Shown here one piece after another: positions 53,046 through 61,363 of a stretch of 64,000 nucleotides of DNA. Within the stretch, counting starts at the first letter, position 1, and the number at the start of each line of letters is the position of its first letter. Made by a program: the position numbers and the translations under genes. The notes under the pieces were generated by a model. That model was not told where the DNA came from. It saw nothing but the letters and a program-made list of their open reading frames with translations, and did no database searches. Source of the DNA: an uncultured Saprospiraceae bacterium (GTDB lineage: Bacteria > Bacteroidota > Bacteroidia > Chitinophagales > Saprospiraceae); the NCBI GenBank assembly GCA_937951615.1, contig CALFBH010000007.1, forward strand, positions 1 through 64,000. The letters run 5' to 3'.

Positions 53046-53954
53046 TTAATGTTGAATAGCCACTTTTTTCAAAATTGTATCACCTGTCGAAGTTGTAATT
53101 TGTACCAAATAAATACCTGTATCTAAATGATTAGTATCCATCTGAACCCTATCCATACCGTACCGGGTGCTTACTTTATGATTCATGCTTTGTCCAAATA
53201 AATTAGTAATAATCACGTCTTGTATTTCTAGTTGATTAGTAGACTCTAAAAACAATGTACCTTTTGAAGGATTGGGATAAATACTGATTGAAGCCGACTC
53301 CAACTCTAATTGAATTTCTTTGTCACCATTGAATATTCTGTGCACTGATGTTATACTATTAGGAAACTCACATGTCCGGTCTGTTGTTTTATAGCGAACG
53401 GACTTATTTTCTCTCGTAACTTCAATCTTACGATCGACTAACTGCAGGTAAGATTCTCTAATAGCAACTACAGCTGTGGTTGCTATTCCTCCACCGTTAA
53501 ATGTTTCAAGGTTTTTTATGGTATAACCTATAAAATCACCATTTGCATTATAACGTCCTTGGGCTTTTAATCCATTATAAGTTCCTTCTGTATAAAGGAT
53601 GACAATTGGAGTCTGTGAATTATCGAATTGTCGGATATTGATGTCAATATCCTGCGAATCTACTTGCAAATCAAAAGCACTTGTTGCCTGTCCAAATTTT
53701 AATTCTACTAAATGAAATACAGCAGGAAGGTTTGGCGGAATGGTGTTGCCTATAGCACCAGGAAGTGCATCCATTAAAACTTGAAGGTCTGCATCCCAGG
53801 AAACCTCTGTTATAAGTTCGACATCATCACCTGCACATTGAAGATTGGGAGTGGCGACCATGCCAAATGTGCCATAGATGCCACCTGGAAATTGGGCAAA
53901 AGTAGTAAGGCTAAATAAAAAGCAAGATAAACCTAATAAAAAAAACTTTTTCAT
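53046..53954 (-). CDS. Small secreted T9SS protein, tandem paralogue 2
   Basis: 302 residues from MKKFFLLGLSCFLFSLTTFAQ; an ORF start at 54014 adds 20 residues before the signal peptide and is rejected. A beta-rich domain with a FHLVELKFG strand (FHLINIQFSG in the paralogue) is followed by a type A T9SS sorting domain (ISIYPNPSKGTLFLE, LFGQSMNHKV, LDTGIYLVQI, KKVAIQH). The sorting domain is more like that of paralogue 1 than the N-terminal domain is. Confidence 0.82.
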   Translation of the reverse strand: MKKFFLLGLSCFLFSLTTFAQFPGGIYGTFGMVATPNLQCAGDDVELITEVSWDADLQVLMDALPGAIGNTIPPNLPAVFHLVELKFGQATSAFDLQVDSQDIDINIRQFDNSQTPIVILYTEGTYNGLKAQGRYNANGDFIGYTIKNLETFNGGGIATTAVVAIRESYLQLVDRKIEVTRENKSVRYKTTDRTCEFPNSITSVHRIFNGDKEIQLELESASISIYPNPSKGTLFLESTNQLEIQDVIITNLFGQSMNHKVSTRYGMDRVQMDTNHLDTGIYLVQITTSTGDTILKKVAIQH

Positions 53955-54405
53955 AATTCTTGGTTGTTTGTAAAAAAAATAATGTGTGGTAAATGAATAC
54001 CGGAGCAATACCACAAAAGTAGGGGGCTGACGAGCCGTTCACAATTACACTTTTAGGTGTTTTCCGCAAAAAAGTGCTGTTAAAAAGTAGTTCAAGTATT
54101 TGTTTTTTATTTCGTAAATTATTGATAATTAGTTTTTTACAGGATTGTTTTGTAGTGAAAAAGAAATCGTTTTTCCGCTTTTTTTTGCTAATTTCCTTCC
54201 CTAAAACACTCGCAATGTCTTAAAAAAACGGCTATGATTTTTGTGTAAATACCCGAATCCTGCTTTTCAATACCCGAAATGGGCTTTTGAGTTCTTAAGT
54301 GTTTTTATCATATAAGAGCAAATGTGCAACACGATCTGATAGTTTGCGCAAGACTTTTGCGCAATTGAATATTTTTCATATATTTATCCCACTAAAAACA
54401 CAAGA
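53955..54405. other. Intergenic region at the right end of the tandem duplication
   Basis: Contains the second copy of the 72-bp block (54247-54318) and AT-rich leader sequence of the WYL gene. The duplication appears to end just after 54318. Confidence 0.6.
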
Positions 54406-55422
54406 ATGCCTGCAAACAGAAATGCACTGATTCGTTATAAAACGATAGACAAATGCCTGCAAAATCGTTTTCGAAAATGGACACTCGACAGCCTCATTGA
54501 AGCCTGCTCAGATGCTTTGTATGAATACGAAGGAATTGATAAGGGCGTCAGCCGACGCACAGTACAGGCTGACATACAAATCATGCGCAGCGATAAATTG
54601 GGCTATAATGCTCCAATTATTGTAGTGGACAAAAAATATTACACTTACGAAGAACCAGATTATAGTATTACCAATATTCCACTGACGGATCAGGATTTGA
54701 ATAAACTGACTGAAGTCGTAGAAATACTGGGGCAGTTTAAGGGCTTTTCCCATTTTCAAGAACTGGGCGGTATTGTACAGAAATTGGAAGATCATGTTTA
54801 TACTCAAAAAACAAAGCAGCGTCCAATCATTGATTTTGAAAAAAATGAACAACTCAAAGGGCTGCAATATCTGGATGTTTTGTATCAGCATATTTTGCGT
54901 AAGCAAGTCATACAAATAACTTATAAGTCTTTTAAAGCAAGGACAGCTCAGGCTTTTAATTTTCATGCCTGGCTGCTCAAAGAATTTAATAATCGCTGGT
55001 TTTTGCTGGGGACTAAAGGAGAAAAACAGCCGATAATGACGCTGGCACTCGACAGGATAGAAGCGGTCGATCTTGTGGAAAATGTTCCTTATATTCAAAA
55101 TGAAAATTTCGACGCAGCGAAGTATTACGAGCATGTTGTCGGCGTGACAATCAATGAGGGTTTAAGACCGGAAGAAGTGGACATTTTTGTGGATAGACAT
55201 AATGCACCTTATGTGCTAACCAAACCCCTACATCATAGCCAGGAGGTATTGTCCACCAATAATGAAGGCGTAATTATCAGAATAAAAGTAGTACACAATT
55301 TTGAATTAGAGCGTCTAATACTAGGATTTGGAGAAGCAATGCGCGTACTCAAACCTGAACAAATAAAAAAACGAATGAAAAATAAATTTGAAAAAGGACT
55401 AGAAAATTATTCTGACCAATAA
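54406..55422 (+). CDS. WYL-domain transcriptional regulator
   Basis: 338 residues. N-terminal winged-helix region (IDKCLQNRFRKWTLDSLIEA, GVSRRTVQADIQIM), a linker, a WYL domain at about 155-230 (VIQITYKSFKARTAQAFNFH, WLLKEFNNRWFLLG, LALDRIEAVDLV) and a C-terminal extension (WCX-like) to the end. WYL proteins bind nucleic-acid or nucleotide ligands and often control DNA-damage or defence genes. The next gene, 21 bp on, is a P-loop protein and may be cotranscribed. Confidence 0.92.
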   Translation: MPANRNALIRYKTIDKCLQNRFRKWTLDSLIEACSDALYEYEGIDKGVSRRTVQADIQIMRSDKLGYNAPIIVVDKKYYTYEEPDYSITNIPLTDQDLNKLTEVVEILGQFKGFSHFQELGGIVQKLEDHVYTQKTKQRPIIDFEKNEQLKGLQYLDVLYQHILRKQVIQITYKSFKARTAQAFNFHAWLLKEFNNRWFLLGTKGEKQPIMTLALDRIEAVDLVENVPYIQNENFDAAKYYEHVVGVTINEGLRPEEVDIFVDRHNAPYVLTKPLHHSQEVLSTNNEGVIIRIKVVHNFELERLILGFGEAMRVLKPEQIKKRMKNKFEKGLENYSDQ

Positions 55423-55443
55423 CTAATTACCAATCACCAAACC

Positions 55444-56652
55444 ATGGCATTTGATCCAAAAAGTATTCTTTCAAAGGGAAAAGATTTAGCCAATACATCG
55501 TCTAAATGGTTGACAGATATATTGGACTTAAAGTCAGAAAAACCGCAAAGTGTGGTGGAGGAAGTGGAGGAAAAAACAGAAATTCCAGAGGCTTATATAC
55601 AACGATTCAGTCTCCACCCTTTAGAAGAGTTCAATCAATTGGAAGGACGAGAAGAGGAGTTCAAGCTGATGCAACGCGCCTATGAAAACTGGAAAATTTC
55701 CAGAAGTCCTTTGCTGATGATTGGTGAGTTTGGGGCAGGCATGACCTCTTTGTTGAATGCCAGCAGTTCGATTTATCCACATGCTCGCATTATGGCGAAT
55801 AATGTGAATATCGATACCGAACAATCCTTAGTCGAAGCACTTAAAAAAGCGATGGATTATCCAGAAGCTCGCACCTTAAACGATCTCAAAACACTTCCTG
55901 CAGGGGAGGAGCAGCGGGTCATTATTTTTGAAAATATAGAACGATTATTCTTGCGAAAAATCCATGGTTTTAATCTACTCGAAGACTTTCTGCTACTCGT
56001 ACACGCGACGAAGCAGAATATTTTCTGGATTGCAACAATCAATAAGTACAGCTTTTATTATTTAAATGAAGTGATTGGGTTTGGCTCAAACTTTCTGTCT
56101 ATTATCAGGCTGCAACCCATGAAGCCAGAAATTATTGAACAAATTATCAGCAATCGAAATGCAGGCTATGAGGTCATCTATCTCAAACCACCAACCAGCA
56201 CAGCTGTATTTTCGCAAAATCTGGAAAGAGCAGAATCAGCAGGCAAACAATTTTTATTAAAGAATGACTTTTTTAGCAAATTGCACGCTTTTTCGGACGG
56301 GAATATCTCCAGAGCAATGTTGTACTGGAAACGCTCGCTTGTGCGGGTAAAGGAAAAGCGGATATATGTCAAAGCCCACGAAGAAAAAATAATCAACAAT
56401 CTCACATTAGAAGAATTATTTGTATTGGAGGCTATTTTGCAACATACGTCTTTATCATCCTCTGAACTGCGTATGATTTTGCGCAATTCAAGCAAAGGCA
56501 GTAAACTGATTCTTGAAAAATTACTGGAAAATAATTTATTGTATGTCAAACAGTATGAAGGCAGCGGAGAACCTGAATATCAGGTAAATTTGTTTTTCTT
56601 AAAACAAGTGAAAGGTCAAATACACAGTCGCCTGAATAGAAATATCCAATGA
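55444..56652 (+). CDS. P-loop AAA-type protein with degenerate Walker A
   Basis: 402 residues. After a ~75-residue N-terminus, an ORC/STAND-like AAA fold begins with LEGREEEFKLMQRAYENW. Walker A reads GEFGAGMTSL: the invariant lysine of GKT/S is Met. Walker B reads VIIFENIERL, with Glu-Asn in place of Asp-Glu. A sensor-like IFWIATINKY follows, and the C-terminal ~80 residues look like a winged helix (SSSELRMILRNSSKG). ATP hydrolysis is doubtful; nucleotide binding may remain. Lies between a WYL regulator and an MscS channel. The function is unknown. Confidence 0.75.
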   Translation: MAFDPKSILSKGKDLANTSSKWLTDILDLKSEKPQSVVEEVEEKTEIPEAYIQRFSLHPLEEFNQLEGREEEFKLMQRAYENWKISRSPLLMIGEFGAGMTSLLNASSSIYPHARIMANNVNIDTEQSLVEALKKAMDYPEARTLNDLKTLPAGEEQRVIIFENIERLFLRKIHGFNLLEDFLLLVHATKQNIFWIATINKYSFYYLNEVIGFGSNFLSIIRLQPMKPEIIEQIISNRNAGYEVIYLKPPTSTAVFSQNLERAESAGKQFLLKNDFFSKLHAFSDGNISRAMLYWKRSLVRVKEKRIYVKAHEEKIINNLTLEELFVLEAILQHTSLSSSELRMILRNSSKGSKLILEKLLENNLLYVKQYEGSGEPEYQVNLFFLKQVKGQIHSRLNRNIQ

Positions 56653-56735
56653 ATTTAATTACGAATTACGAATGTGTTAATTACGAATTTTTCTGTCGTA
56701 ATGTTGTCCTCGACTCCGCTCAGACAACTATAGTT

Positions 56736-56856
56736 TGCAGTTGGTTGAGCGGAGCCGAAACCAACACTTAGCATTGCCTTTGGACTCCACTTGAATAACT
56801 ATTTCTATAGAAATATCGAAATTACAGTTGGTTGAGCGGAGCCGAAACCAACACTT
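56736..56856 (+). repeat. Two direct copies of a GGTTGAGCGGAGCCGAAACC word
   Basis: CAGTTGGTTGAGCGGAGCCG plus AAACCAACACTT occurs at about 56737 and 56822, 85 bp apart. A partial inverse (CTCGACTCCGCTCAGACAAC) precedes at about 56708. They fill the gap before the MscS gene. Confidence 0.65.
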
Positions 56857-56907
56857 GAATATTCACAATTTCCCCATTCGTAATTAAAAGATTCCTAATT
56901 ATAAACT

Positions 56908-57945
56908 ATGAGATCAACTGTAACAGTACTCTTTTTGTTTTTTGCTAGTCTGCAGTCCTTCGCGCAAACGGAATTGCTAGAAACTGTACAGGAAAGCATG
57001 GAGACCATAACCGGACGGGCAAAAACGGATAGTACAAAACTGGAAGAAGTGAATACGCAAGCTGTGAGCGACAGTATGCAAATTAATACAGCACAAGAAA
57101 GTAAAGTAGGGGAGAAAACCGCAAGACCAGAAGCCGTGGTCGGGGATGTGAGAGAAAATCTGACAGACGCACTGGATAAAGCAACCGATATTATTTCTCC
57201 TTCCAAAATACTGACAATTTTCATTTCCTTTCTATTTGTCTGGCTGACCACTAAGGGAACCAACTGGATGTACCGCTCGCTTGCAGATAGATTTAATCGA
57301 CACCGCCTTCGTATTTTGCGCCTACAGCCCATCACAAATATCATTTTATGGGTGATTACGATTTACGTCTTAGTAGTCACCATCTTCAATCCAACTTCGG
57401 ATACCCTGTGGGCATTGATGGGCTCGTCAGCATTGGCATTGGGTTTTGCTGCACAAGATATTCTCAAAAATATTTTTGGCGGATTATTGATTATTTTTGA
57501 TCGACCTTTTCAGGTGGGCGACCGGATAAACGTAGGCGGGAATTATGGAGAAGTCGTTAAAATAGGCGTCCGAACCACACAAATTAATACGCTCGACGAT
57601 TCCATCGTTACGGTTCCCAATTCCACCATTGTGAGCGACAATATTTCCAATGCCAATTCTGGCGCACTCGACTGCATGGTGGTCGTAGATTTATGGTTGC
57701 CCGTTGGGATTGATGTAGAAAAGGTGCGCAAAATTGCTTTTGAAGCTGCCATCACTTCCCGTTACCTCAATATCGACAAGCCTGTGGTCGTTCTGTTTTT
57801 CGACCATTTCGACAATCAACCAGCGACCAATGTCAAAATAAAAGCCTATGTGCTGGATGCCCGTTATGAAAAAGGATTTGCTGGAGATGTAACGGAGGCT
57901 GCTAAAAAAGCATTAGGAGAAGCAGGGGTTTATGCTGGTGCATAA
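56908..57945 (+). CDS. MscS family mechanosensitive channel
   Basis: 345 residues. Signal peptide MRSTVTVLFLFFASLQSFAQ, a ~70-residue periplasmic stretch, then three membrane spans, the pore-lining glycine/alanine helix (LMGSSALALGFAAQDILKNI) and the MscS beta domain (FQVGDRINVGGNYGEVVKIG, VTVPNSTIVSDNISN). It opens under membrane tension to release solutes. The long periplasmic N-terminus is an add-on compared with minimal MscS. Confidence 0.94.
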   Translation: MRSTVTVLFLFFASLQSFAQTELLETVQESMETITGRAKTDSTKLEEVNTQAVSDSMQINTAQESKVGEKTARPEAVVGDVRENLTDALDKATDIISPSKILTIFISFLFVWLTTKGTNWMYRSLADRFNRHRLRILRLQPITNIILWVITIYVLVVTIFNPTSDTLWALMGSSALALGFAAQDILKNIFGGLLIIFDRPFQVGDRINVGGNYGEVVKIGVRTTQINTLDDSIVTVPNSTIVSDNISNANSGALDCMVVVDLWLPVGIDVEKVRKIAFEAAITSRYLNIDKPVVVLFFDHFDNQPATNVKIKAYVLDARYEKGFAGDVTEAAKKALGEAGVYAGA

Positions 57946-58070
57946 GGTCGATAGTCCATGGTCTATGGTCGATAGAAGGGGCTACATTTTGCTTCGCAAA
58001 ATATGTGAGAAAACAGATTTGTTAAATGCCCGGACTTAAACAGCCATCGACTATGGACTGCCGACTATCC
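57946..58070. repeat. Interspersed element, CGACTATGGAC family, copy 3
   Basis: Left end GGTCGATAGTCCATGGTCTA, inner palindrome ATTTTGCTTCGCAAAAT, right end CCATCGACTATGGACTGCCG then ACTATCC. Begins right at the MscS stop. Confidence 0.7.
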
Positions 58071-58154
58071 TCCCCATCTGAGCAAAAGTAGATTCAACTA
58101 TAAATTCTACTCCAACTTCATATCCAATAACTCTGAATCTCCCGTTATTGGAAA

Positions 58155-58853
58155 TTATTTAAAAATATCATATATTTTAAATATATTTAAAAGTGCATGG
58201 TTTAAATTATCAATAGCGAGTTTCATTTTCCAGTTGGCGCGGTTGCGCGGTTCTACATAATTGGAAATGGAGCGAATTTGAACACAGGGAATTTTTTTCA
58301 ATAAACAAACATAAAAAAAACCAACACCTTCCATGCTTTCTATGTCAGCTTGATATTTTTTTTCAATACGCCTAATGCTTTGCTCTTCTCCATGTACTTT
58401 ATTAACGGTCAATCCCTTTACTTTTTTCAATGAAAGAGACAAGGGATTTGAAGTATTGATTAATTCACCTTGCCGGAAAGGCAATTCATTTTTTGGAAAT
58501 AAACCCATTTCAAAAACATCCACAAAACTGCCATCCCGCTCCTGCACACCCAAATCACCAAAACGCTCCCGCTCTACTTCCACCACCTCACCCAGCTCCA
58601 AGGAGCGATTGAATGCACCTGCCACACCTGCATTGATGACCAAGTCAAAATGCTTATGTTCCAATACCTGCATCATCCGCACACTCGTCAGCAACATGCC
58701 AATTCCGGTCACTAGCACCTGCACCCGAAGCTGGTCTTGCTTGAAAATATCAGCTGACACCTGCTCAAAATCTTGCACTAAGACTGCCCGAAAAGGCTCA
58801 ATTTCCATCGCAGTTGCCGCAACAATTAATACACTATTTAACTGATTGTTCAT
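58155..58853 (-). CDS. mqnB: Futalosine hydrolase
   Basis: 232 residues of the nucleoside-phosphorylase fold: LIVAATAMEIEPF, VTGIGMLLTSVRM, VINAGVAGAF, ERFGDLGVQERDGSF (typical of MqnB) and SMEGVGFFYVCL with the ribose-contact Glu, then SISNYVEPR. It splits futalosine to hypoxanthine and dehypoxanthine futalosine in the futalosine route to menaquinone. No other mqn gene is in the window. Divergent from the next gene. Confidence 0.9.
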   Translation of the reverse strand: MNNQLNSVLIVAATAMEIEPFRAVLVQDFEQVSADIFKQDQLRVQVLVTGIGMLLTSVRMMQVLEHKHFDLVINAGVAGAFNRSLELGEVVEVERERFGDLGVQERDGSFVDVFEMGLFPKNELPFRQGELINTSNPLSLSLKKVKGLTVNKVHGEEQSIRRIEKKYQADIESMEGVGFFYVCLLKKIPCVQIRSISNYVEPRNRANWKMKLAIDNLNHALLNIFKIYDIFK

Positions 58854-58881
58854 TCGTAATTAAAAGATTCGTAATTCGTAA

Positions 58882-58911
58882 TTGTTTTTTCCCAAAGTTA
58901 CCGTATTTTTC
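58882..58911 (+). promoter_or_regulatory. Promoter of the nucleoside phosphorylase gene
   Basis: TTG, a 19-bp spacer and TATTTTTC (one mismatch to TAnnTTTG) end 5 bp before the ATG, which would make the mRNA nearly leaderless. Confidence 0.4.
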
Positions 58912-58916
58912 GCATT

Positions 58917-59798
58917 ATGACCTATATACCTGACTCAGAACTCATCCTCAATCCAGACGGCAGTATCTATCACTTGAACCTGCGTCCCGAACATCTGGCA
59001 AAAACCATCATTACAGTTGGTGATCCAGATCGTGTTGCCAAAGTATCTCGCCTGTTTGATGAGGTAGAATTTAAAATGCAAAAGCGGGAATTTGTTACCC
59101 ATACGGGAACATTGAATGGCAAGCGACTCAGCGTTATCAGCACAGGAATTGGTACGGATAATATCGACATTGTGTTCAACGAACTAGATGCACTGGTTAA
59201 TATTGATTTCAAGACCAGAACCATCAAGCCAGAACATACCAGTCTGGATATTATCCGCATTGGCACCTCAGGTTGCTTGCAGGCAGATGTGCCAGTGAAT
59301 AGTTTGCTCATCTCAAGTTATGGAATCGGATTGGATGGGCTGCTGAATTATTATCCATTGGAAAATACAAAAGAAGAAGCGGATTTGCTGGAAGCTTTTA
59401 CAAGTCATTTGGACGAAAGTCACATTCCCACACCTTACCTTGCACCAGGCTCGACTTCTTTAGCTGATCGGGTAGGAGCGGGGATGATGCGTGGCATTAC
59501 GCTGACCTGCCCTGGCTTCTATGCACCACAAGGACGTGTGCTACGCCTGAAACCAACGACGACCGATTTTATCAAAAAATTAAATACTTTTCAGCATCAG
59601 CATTATCGCCTCACCAATTTTGAAATGGAGACCGCCGGTATTTATGGCTTATCCAAAGCACTAGGACATCAGGCACTGTCGTGCAATGCGATTCTTGCCA
59701 ATCGAATTACCCACGAGTTCAGCCAAAAGCCAAAAGAAATTGTAGAAGAATTGATTGAAACGGTCTTGGAAAGACTCACAACGTACCGACGACTTTAG
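58917..59798 (+). CDS. Nucleoside phosphorylase, uridine-phosphorylase-like
   Basis: 293 residues of the PNP_UDP_1 family: TIITVGDPDRVAKVSRLFDE, TGTLNGKRLSVISTGIGTDN, IRIGTSGCLQ and the FEMETAGIYGLS nucleoside-site motif. It should cleave pyrimidine or purine nucleosides with phosphate. The last codons TYRRL and the stop are encoded inside an inverted repeat, so the natural C-terminus was probably replaced by repeat sequence. Confidence 0.9.
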   Translation: MTYIPDSELILNPDGSIYHLNLRPEHLAKTIITVGDPDRVAKVSRLFDEVEFKMQKREFVTHTGTLNGKRLSVISTGIGTDNIDIVFNELDALVNIDFKTRTIKPEHTSLDIIRIGTSGCLQADVPVNSLLISSYGIGLDGLLNYYPLENTKEEADLLEAFTSHLDESHIPTPYLAPGSTSLADRVGAGMMRGITLTCPGFYAPQGRVLRLKPTTTDFIKKLNTFQHQHYRLTNFEMETAGIYGLSKALGHQALSCNAILANRITHEFSQKPKEIVEELIETVLERLTTYRRL

Positions 59799-59839
59799 CC
59801 GTCGTTATCATGATATGCGACGGCTAAAGTCGTCGGTAC
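59783..59839. repeat. Inverted repeat forming the end of a coding sequence
   Basis: GTACCGACGACTTTAGCCGT-CG and its exact inverse form 22-bp arms around a 13-nt loop, between two convergent genes. The left arm codes for the last residues of the phosphorylase, including its TAG stop. It can end both transcripts. A half-copy is at 31516. Confidence 0.85.
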
Positions 59840-59845
59840 AGTTTA

Positions 59846-60508
59846 TTATTGCTCAAAAGCAAACTGAATTAAATTTGATCCCATTTGTAATGCTTTCTGT
59901 CGCATCTCCTCTGAATCTCGGTGTACATCACGGTCTTCCCAACCATCACCGAGGTCAGATTCATAAGAATAAAAACAAACCAGACGACCTTCCCAAATCA
60001 GTCCAAAACCTTGCGCAGGCTTGTCGTCGTGTTCATGTATCTTAGGCAACCCTTTACGGAATTTGTATTTCTGATCATATACGGGATGGCTAAAAGGTAG
60101 TTCTTTAAACTCCAATTCAGGAAACACTTTTTTTATCGCAGGGCGAACAAAAGGATCCATACCATAATTATCGTCAATATGCAAAAAACCACCAGCCATC
60201 AGGTAGAGTCGCAAATTCTCCGCTTCTAAGTCAGAAAACACCACATTTCCATGCCCAGTCATGTGTACAAACGGATGATTGAACAACTCCGCGCTCCCCG
60301 CTTCCACAGTAGCATAATCGTCACTAAAATTAGTCCCCAACTTTTCATTGCAGAACTCTGCCAGATTCGGCAGGGCAGTCGGGTTGGCATACCAGTCACC
60401 GCCGCCACTATATTTGAGTAGAGCCAGTTCCATCGTCGGTTTTTCCATGTTCAGCGTGGTTGCTGAAATAGCGAGTAGTACGCTTAATGCGATTAAGATA
60501 TATTTCAT
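59846..60508 (-). CDS. DUF4159 protein
   Basis: 220 residues from MKYILIALSVLLAISATTLN (signal peptide); an upstream in-frame ATG at 60547 is less likely. The DUF4159 fold is plain: LALLKYSGGGDWYANPTAL, FVHMTGHGNVVFS, LRLYLMAGGFLHIDDNYG, FPELEFKELPFSHPVYDQKY and FSYESDLGDGWED-type YSYESDLGDGWED. In other genomes DUF4159 proteins accompany MoxR/BatA-type loci; none is seen here. Function unknown. Confidence 0.88.
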   Translation of the reverse strand: MKYILIALSVLLAISATTLNMEKPTMELALLKYSGGGDWYANPTALPNLAEFCNEKLGTNFSDDYATVEAGSAELFNHPFVHMTGHGNVVFSDLEAENLRLYLMAGGFLHIDDNYGMDPFVRPAIKKVFPELEFKELPFSHPVYDQKYKFRKGLPKIHEHDDKPAQGFGLIWEGRLVCFYSYESDLGDGWEDRDVHRDSEEMRQKALQMGSNLIQFAFEQ

Positions 60509-60566
60509 GTTTTTATTTGTTATAAGCAAGCGTAAGTTGCTGTACACTTTTTAATTTGGCTGAGAA

Positions 60567-60660
60567 TCTCCCCCGCTGGCGGGGGCAGGGGGGTGGACGA
60601 CTGTACTAAATTGTCCAATTTTCCTCCCCCTTCGCCCCCTCCAAAGGGGGAGATTTTAGC
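60567..60660. repeat. GC-rich inverted repeat (AATCTCCCCC type)
   Basis: AATCTCCCCC with a CCCCCGCTGGCGGGGG hairpin on the left, and CCCCCTCCAAAGGGGGAGATT on the right (written here as its two arms CCCCCT and AGGGGGAGATT), form an interspersed repeat in the gap before the membrane protein gene. Much richer in GC than its surroundings. Confidence 0.6.
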
Positions 60661-60765
60661 ACTTCAGCGAAAGTATATAGCAGATAAAGCAAGCGGATTA
60701 ATTTAAGTTTATCTAATAATTGTTAATATTATAACGCTTTTACAAGCTCAAAGTTACATTTAGTT

Positions 60766-61314
60766 TTAGTGGAAATGCAGTCCAAGCTCCCAAAATCCAT
60801 GCCCATGCAGCCCACCGCCAAAACCATGATGGATTCCGAAAACAGGTATTTCTAAGGCTAAAAGAATAAGAATACTGATAGATAAAAATTTGAATTCTCT
60901 TGATTTAATGTATGCTTCAAAATCCAAGTCAGTTTTTCTTTTAGCTACTAGGAGTCCTCGACTCAAAATCCAAAGTGATACAAGCAGCCAAATTATTTCT
61001 CTTGCTAAGAAAAACAAAAAATATGGTTCGCGCTCAAACGATGTCTGTATTTGTGAAATTACAATGAAAAAGGTGGAATGTCTTAGGAAATTTAACATCG
61101 AAAAAGTTAGCAGAACAAGTCCTAAATTCCTTACTGATGATTGCTTAAAAACGTAATCTTTTATACCGCCTAAAATAAGGAGCTCAATCCCAAAAACTAC
61201 AAGTATTTGAGGGATCAGCAATCCTACTAGAAACCCTAATCCAATTCCTGACACTAAAAGTATACCGCCAGTTAAAATAATATTCGAGGTCTTAATTTTC
61301 AGTATCCTATTCAT
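60766..61314 (-). CDS. Membrane protein of unknown function with His/Gly tail
   Basis: 182 residues with four or five hydrophobic spans (ILTGGILLVSGIGLGFLVGL, LVLLTFSMLNFL, FFLAREIIWLLVSLWIL, FLSISILILLALEIPVFGI). The C-terminal 23 residues contain seven His with Gly and aromatic residues (HHGFGGGLHGHGF then LGLHFH), a possible metal-binding tail. No family recognised. Confidence 0.65.
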   Translation of the reverse strand: MNRILKIKTSNIILTGGILLVSGIGLGFLVGLLIPQILVVFGIELLILGGIKDYVFKQSSVRNLGLVLLTFSMLNFLRHSTFFIVISQIQTSFEREPYFLFFLAREIIWLLVSLWILSRGLLVAKRKTDLDFEAYIKSREFKFLSISILILLALEIPVFGIHHGFGGGLHGHGFWELGLHFH

Positions 61315-61363
61315 TCATCATTTATCATTCATAGTTCATCATTCCTAATTTTCCATTCCTCAT

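Noticed and set aside
54406-57945. A named antiphage system
   Set aside because: WYL regulator plus P-loop protein plus MscS does not match a defence system I can name, and no nuclease or toxin domain is visible.
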